From Accumulibacter sp. (GTDB lineage: Bacteria > Pseudomonadota > Gammaproteobacteria > Burkholderiales > Rhodocyclaceae): a stretch of 64,000 bases of DNA. Below the pieces are notes generated by a model. The model was not told the origin of the DNA. It saw only the letters and a program-made list of their open reading frames with translations, and ran no database searches. Numbering within the stretch: the stretch's first letter is position 1; each line of letters begins with the position of its first letter. Positions 60,295 to 64,000 of the stretch are shown here, one piece after another. A program made the position numbers and the translations under genes. The stretch is from assembly GCF_036625195.1 (NCBI RefSeq), contig NZ_JAZKUG010000001.1:2914001-2978000 (forward strand), written 5' to 3'.

Positions 60295-61680
60295 TCAGTC
60301 ACGGGCAGAGCGACGGATGGCTGCAGCGGCTGCAATCTCGCCGCTGCGCGAAAACGCTTCGACGTTGGCTTCGATGGTATCAGGATCGTACAGATAATTC
60401 ACCATCAGGCCGTAGGACTGCTTGTGGCCGCGCGGCGAGGTGTCGGCCAGGTAGTTGAGGCGCTCGATGCGGGCGCCATTGCCGAGGTGGAAGCGGGCGA
60501 CCGGGTCGTAGGGGCGGCCGCCCTTGGCCGTCGCCAGCAGGTAGCGCGCCGCCAGACGCAGCAGCCCGTGCTGCAGGGCGCGCGTCAGGCGCGGGTCCTG
60601 GCTCCAGCGGCTGTCGGCGAGCAGGCTCTGCAGGTCGCTGGCGCTTGCTGGTGGCAGGGTGTCCGCCGGCAGGTGGCGTCCGATCCGTTCGAGGTCGGCG
60701 GCGCTGAACGCTTTTGCCCAAGCCTCTGGGTTCTTCTCGGTCCAGCGACGGAAAGTCGGCAACGGCGACAGGGTGGCGAAGCTGACCAGCCGCGGGTAAT
60801 CGCGCTTGAGGTCGTCGACCACCCGCTTGAGCAGGAAGTTGCCGAACGAGACACCGCGCAGGCCGGCCTGCGTATTCGAGATCGAGTAGAAGATCGCGGT
60901 GGTCGCGCGTTGCGCGTCGAACACCGGCGCGTGCTCGTCGAGCAGGGTCTGCACGTTGTCGGCCAAGCGATCGACGAGCGCCACCTCGACGAAGATCAGC
61001 GGCTCCATCGGCATGCGCGGATGGAAGAAGGCGTAACAGCGGCGGTCGGAGTCGAGGCGGTTCTTGAGATCGCTCCACGAACGGATCTCATGCACCGCTT
61101 CGTACTCGATCAGTCTCTCGAGCAGGGCGGCCGGTGAGTTCCAGGTGATCCGCTGCAGCTCCAGGAAACCGACGTCGAACCAGGCACCGAGCCGCGATTC
61201 GAGTTCGCGATCGAGCGAGCGCAGCGCCGGATCCTGCGTTGCATAGCGCAGGAGGTCGGCGCGCAGGTCGACGAGGAACTTGACGCCCTGCGGCAGGGCG
61301 TTGAACTGCGTCAGGATGCGCAGGCGCGTCGAACGCATGGCATTGCGCAGCGCCGATTCGGCCGCCCATTGCTGGTCGCTGCCGACGGCAGCCTGGTAGC
61401 CGGCATGCGCCTCGGCGACGCGCTGCGGGTCGGGTCCGAACTCGGTGGCAACGAGTCGCAGGAAGGTGGCCCGCCCCTCGTCGTCGAGATGCTGGTACGC
61501 GCCGGCGAGACGGGCGGCGCGTTGCCTGGCCGAGATCTCGCCACCGACGCCGCTGGCGCACTCATGCAGCAGCGCGCGCACCTGCACCAGCTGCTTGCCC
61601 GCGAGGCCGCGGGCGGCACCACCTTCGGCGAGCAGCGTGCGCACACGGCGCAGCCCGCGAACCACGATACCTTCTGCCAT
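60295..61680 (-). CDS. malonyl-CoA decarboxylase
   Basis: 461 residues from ATG 61680, with AAGGAGA upstream. The N-terminal helical domain contains GYQAAVGSDQQW and FNALPQGVKFLVDLRADLL. The GNAT-fold catalytic domain has HPRMPMEPLIFVEVAL, FYSISNTQAGLRGVSFGNFL and the C-terminal NYLADTSPRGHKQSYGLMVN, with the conserved catalytic Ser/His region. It converts malonyl-CoA to acetyl-CoA and CO2. The downstream VOC gene follows after 50 bases; lgt lies upstream on the same strand. Confidence 0.93.
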   Translation of the reverse strand: MAEGIVVRGLRRVRTLLAEGGAARGLAGKQLVQVRALLHECASGVGGEISARQRAARLAGAYQHLDDEGRATFLRLVATEFGPDPQRVAEAHAGYQAAVGSDQQWAAESALRNAMRSTRLRILTQFNALPQGVKFLVDLRADLLRYATQDPALRSLDRELESRLGAWFDVGFLELQRITWNSPAALLERLIEYEAVHEIRSWSDLKNRLDSDRRCYAFFHPRMPMEPLIFVEVALVDRLADNVQTLLDEHAPVFDAQRATTAIFYSISNTQAGLRGVSFGNFLLKRVVDDLKRDYPRLVSFATLSPLPTFRRWTEKNPEAWAKAFSAADLERIGRHLPADTLPPASASDLQSLLADSRWSQDPRLTRALQHGLLRLAARYLLATAKGGRPYDPVARFHLGNGARIERLNYLADTSPRGHKQSYGLMVNYLYDPDTIEANVEAFSRSGEIAAAAAIRRSARD

Positions 61681-61717
61681 CTCATTCTCCTTGGCCGCGG
61701 CCCGGCAACGGGGCAGC

Positions 61718-62515
61718 TCAGGCGCGCTGGCGGCCCGCGGCGACGATCAACAGGATGCCGGCAGCGACCATCGGCAGTGACAGCCACTGCCCCATGCTGA
61801 CGGTATGGGAAAAGCCGAAAATCCCGGCGTCGGGCGAGCGGAAATACTCGGCCAGCCAGCGCAGGATTCCATAACCGACGAGAAAGGCGCCCGAGACGGC
61901 GCCGTGTGGCCGCTCGCGGCGGGCGTACAGCCAGAGCACGACGAACAGCAGCAGGCCTTCGAGTCCGGCCTGATAGAGCTGCGAGGGATGGCGCGGCAGT
62001 TCGTCCACTGCCGGGAAGACCATCGCCCAGGGCAGTGAAGGATCGGCTGCGCGGCCCCACAGCTCGCCATTGATGAAGTTGCCGATGCGCCCGGCGGCGA
62101 GTCCGAGGGGCACCAGCGGCGCGATGAAGTCGGTGATTTCGAGCCAGTGGCGAGCGCTCTTGCGCGCGTACAGCGCCATCGCCGCCAGCACGCCGAGCAG
62201 GCCGCCGTGAAAGGACATGCCACCGCGCCAGATGGCCAGAATCTGCAGCGGCTGCGTCAGGTAGTAGCCCGGCTCGTAGAACAGCACCTGCCCGAGGCGG
62301 CCACCGACGATCACTCCGAGGACGCCGTAGAAGAGCAGGTCGTCGAGCTGCCGGACGGTCCAGCCCGCGCGGGCTAACTGCGGCTGATGCAGCAGCCGGT
62401 ACTTGCCGAGCCACCAGAACTGGAGAAAGGCGACCAGATACATCAGACCGTACCAGTGCACACGCAGTGGGCCGAGCGAGACGGCGACTGGGTCGAACTG
62501 CGGATGGGTCAACAC
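61718..62515 (-). CDS. lgt: prolipoprotein diacylglyceryl transferase
   Basis: About 265 residues from GTG 62515 (LTHPQFDPVAVSLGPLRVHWYGLMY); the open frame reaches ATG 62554, but that ATG is the end of a TATAATG that looks like a -10 box. Seven membrane segments are visible. The Lgt signature GRIGNFINGELWGR is intact, as are the HGG-type loop SFHGGLLG and the DQIPxR-like region. Lgt attaches diacylglycerol to the cysteine of lipoprotein precursors in the inner membrane. Divergent from ilvD. Confidence 0.93.
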   Translation of the reverse strand: MLTHPQFDPVAVSLGPLRVHWYGLMYLVAFLQFWWLGKYRLLHQPQLARAGWTVRQLDDLLFYGVLGVIVGGRLGQVLFYEPGYYLTQPLQILAIWRGGMSFHGGLLGVLAAMALYARKSARHWLEITDFIAPLVPLGLAAGRIGNFINGELWGRAADPSLPWAMVFPAVDELPRHPSQLYQAGLEGLLLFVVLWLYARRERPHGAVSGAFLVGYGILRWLAEYFRSPDAGIFGFSHTVSMGQWLSLPMVAAGILLIVAAGRQRA

Positions 62516-62542
62516 GGCGCCAACACCCCGAGGGCTTTCGGA

Positions 62543-62557
62543 TAGAATCGGCATTAT
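62543..62557 (-). promoter_or_regulatory. -10-like TATAAT ahead of lgt
   Basis: On the minus strand the sequence GGCTATAATGCCG contains a perfect TATAAT in the spacer between the divergent lgt and ilvD genes. No good -35 lies 16-18 bases upstream. If it is real, the ATG inside it cannot start lgt, which supports GTG 62515. Confidence 0.35.
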
Positions 62558-62598
62558 AGCCCGTCGCCTCGAGGCGGGTTCCCGAATGGAGATCCGCG

Positions 62599-64000
62599 AT
62601 GCCGCACTATCGTTCCCGCACCTCGACGCACGGTCGCAACATGGCTGGCGCGCGCGCCCTCTGGCGTGCCACCGGGATGGCCGATGGCGATTTCGGAAAG
62701 CCGATCATCGCGGTCGTCAATTCCTTCACGCAGTTCGTCCCCGGACACGTGCACCTCAAGGACCTCGGGCAGCTGGTGGCGCGCGAGATCGAGGCTGCCG
62801 GCGGCGTGGCGAAGGAATTCAACACCATAGCGATCGATGACGGAATCGCCATGGGGCACGACGGCATGCTCTATTCCCTGCCCTCGCGTGACCTCATCGC
62901 CGATTCGGTCGAGTATATGGTGAATGCCCACTGTGCCGATGCCATGGTGTGCATCTCGAACTGCGACAAGATCACTCCGGGCATGCTGATGGCGGCGATG
63001 CGCGTGAACATCCCGACGATCTTCGTCTCCGGTGGTCCGATGGAGGCCGGCAAGGTACAGTGGGGTGGCAAGGTGGTGGCGATCGACCTCGTTGACGCGA
63101 TGGTCAAGGGCGGCGACAGCAACTGCTCCGACGCCGAGGTCGACGCCTTCGAGCGTTCGGCGTGCCCGACCTGTGGCTCCTGCTCCGGCATGTTCACCGC
63201 CAACTCGATGAACTGCCTCACCGAAGCGCTCGGCTTTTCTTTGCCCGGCAACGGCAGCCTGCTGGCCACCCACGCCGATCGTCGCGGACTGTTCCTCGAG
63301 GCCGGCCGGCGGATCGTCGATCTCTGCCGCCGGTACTACGAGCGCGATGACGTTGCGGTGTTGCCCCGTTCGATCGGCAGCCTGGCTGCCTTCGAGAACG
63401 CGATGGCGCTTGACGTGTCGATGGGTGGCTCGACCAACACAGTGCTGCACATTCTCGCTGCGGCGCAGGAAGGCGGCGTCGATTTCACGATGGCCGACAT
63501 CGACCGCATCTCGCGCCGGGTGCCGTGTCTGGCGAAGGTCGCGCCGGCGACGCCCGACTACCACATGGAGGACGTGCACCGCGCCGGCGGCATTTTCGCG
63601 ATTCTCGGCGAACTCGACCGGGCAGGGCTGATCCATCGCGACGTGCCGACCGTCCATGCGGCGACGCTGGGCGAAGCGATCGATCGCTGGGACGTCCTGC
63701 GCGCGCAGGAGGCGGTGGTCAGCGAGTTCTATCGCGCCGCACCCGGGGGCATTCCGACGCAGACGGCGTTCTCGCAGAGCCGTCGTTACCCGGACCTCGA
63801 CCTCGACCGTGCCGGTGGCTGCATTCGCAGCCAGCCACATGCCTATTCGCAGGACGGAGGTCTTGCCGTTCTCTACGGCAACATTGCCGTGGATGGCTGC
63901 ATCGTCAAGACCGCCGGCGTCGATGAGGCGATCTGGGTGTTCAGCGGGCGGGCACGGGTCTTCGAAAGCCAGGACGACGCGGTGCAGGCGATCCTTGGTG
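62599..64000 (+). CDS. ilvD: dihydroxy-acid dehydratase, 3' end beyond the window
   Basis: 467 of about 615 expected residues, from ATG 62599 (MPHYRSRTSTHGRNMAGARA), with GGAGA six bases upstream. Iron-sulfur cysteines are visible in CISNCDKITPGM and CPTCGSCSGMFTANSMNCL, and the substrate region includes SMGGSTNTVLH. IlvD dehydrates dihydroxy-acids to 2-keto acids in valine and isoleucine synthesis. The frame is still open at the window end. Divergent from lgt; the 84-base spacer between the genes holds a TATAAT on the other strand. Confidence 0.95.
   Translation, partial: MPHYRSRTSTHGRNMAGARALWRATGMADGDFGKPIIAVVNSFTQFVPGHVHLKDLGQLVAREIEAAGGVAKEFNTIAIDDGIAMGHDGMLYSLPSRDLIADSVEYMVNAHCADAMVCISNCDKITPGMLMAAMRVNIPTIFVSGGPMEAGKVQWGGKVVAIDLVDAMVKGGDSNCSDAEVDAFERSACPTCGSCSGMFTANSMNCLTEALGFSLPGNGSLLATHADRRGLFLEAGRRIVDLCRRYYERDDVAVLPRSIGSLAAFENAMALDVSMGGSTNTVLHILAAAQEGGVDFTMADIDRISRRVPCLAKVAPATPDYHMEDVHRAGGIFAILGELDRAGLIHRDVPTVHAATLGEAIDRWDVLRAQEAVVSEFYRAAPGGIPTQTAFSQSRRYPDLDLDRAGGCIRSQPHAYSQDGGLAVLYGNIAVDGCIVKTAGVDEAIWVFSGRARVFESQDDAVQAILG

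Overview
GC-rich bacterial chromosome segment, most likely from a betaproteobacterium of the Rhodocyclales and plausibly an Accumulibacter-like polyphosphate-accumulating organism. This placement is inference from gene content: the hfq-hflX-hflK-hflC-DUF2065-hisZ-purA order typical of Betaproteobacteria, a PPK2 polyphosphate kinase, malonyl-CoA decarboxylase, a PEP-CTERM protein and many c-di-GMP enzymes. No rRNA, tRNA or CRISPR was seen.

Layout. (1) 1-4983: tightly overlapping signalling operon on the + strand (tail of a histidine kinase, CheY-like regulator, REC-PAS-GGDEF, membrane PAS-GGDEF-EAL). (2) 5046-13249: housekeeping block (small membrane protein, hfq, hflX, hflK, hflC, DUF2065, hisZ, purA, an Lpd-like oxidoreductase). 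(3) 13250-24974: transposon-damaged zone. An ISKra4-like element (1505 bp without its insert) sits in a ParE-type toxin relic with a 9-bp target duplication and is itself split by a 3463-bp IS21-family element with two accessory genes. Beyond it lie a decayed inverted copy of a cysC/TIGR03032 junction, an Rpn-type nuclease, and cysC split by a second IS21 element, then an intact TIGR03032 gene. (4) 25097-48996: a 4642-residue LEPR-XLL surface or secreted protein (vanadium haloperoxidase-like domain, metzincin-like motif, LVIVD repeats, 14 VCBS/FG-GAP repeats) and a PEP-CTERM protein on the minus strand. Divergent from them, on the plus strand, are a LuxR-type regulator and a four-gene export-like cluster (GAF-HlyD, PqqD/M50-HlyD, short SecA-like ATPase, periplasmic HlyD), followed by an XRE-type protein. 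(5) 49064-50568: a second, intact and nearly identical ISKra4-like copy whose transposase needs a frameshift at an A8 tract. (6) 50691-64000: cache-domain periplasmic protein, PPK2, a second signalling operon on the minus strand (hemerythrin-PAS-kinase-REC, Cache-HAMP-PAS kinase, REC-HD-GYP), VOC protein, malonyl-CoA decarboxylase, lgt, and ilvD running off the end.

How the parts may work together. The two signalling operons carry both synthesis (GGDEF) and breakdown (EAL, HD-GYP) of c-di-GMP, which usually controls surface attachment and matrix. The giant protein, the PEP-CTERM protein and the export-like cluster share one regulatory interval and probably form a surface-protein production unit. 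The reduced SecA next to M50/HlyD fusions, beside a giant LEPR-XLL cargo, is the strongest candidate here for an undescribed secretion system.
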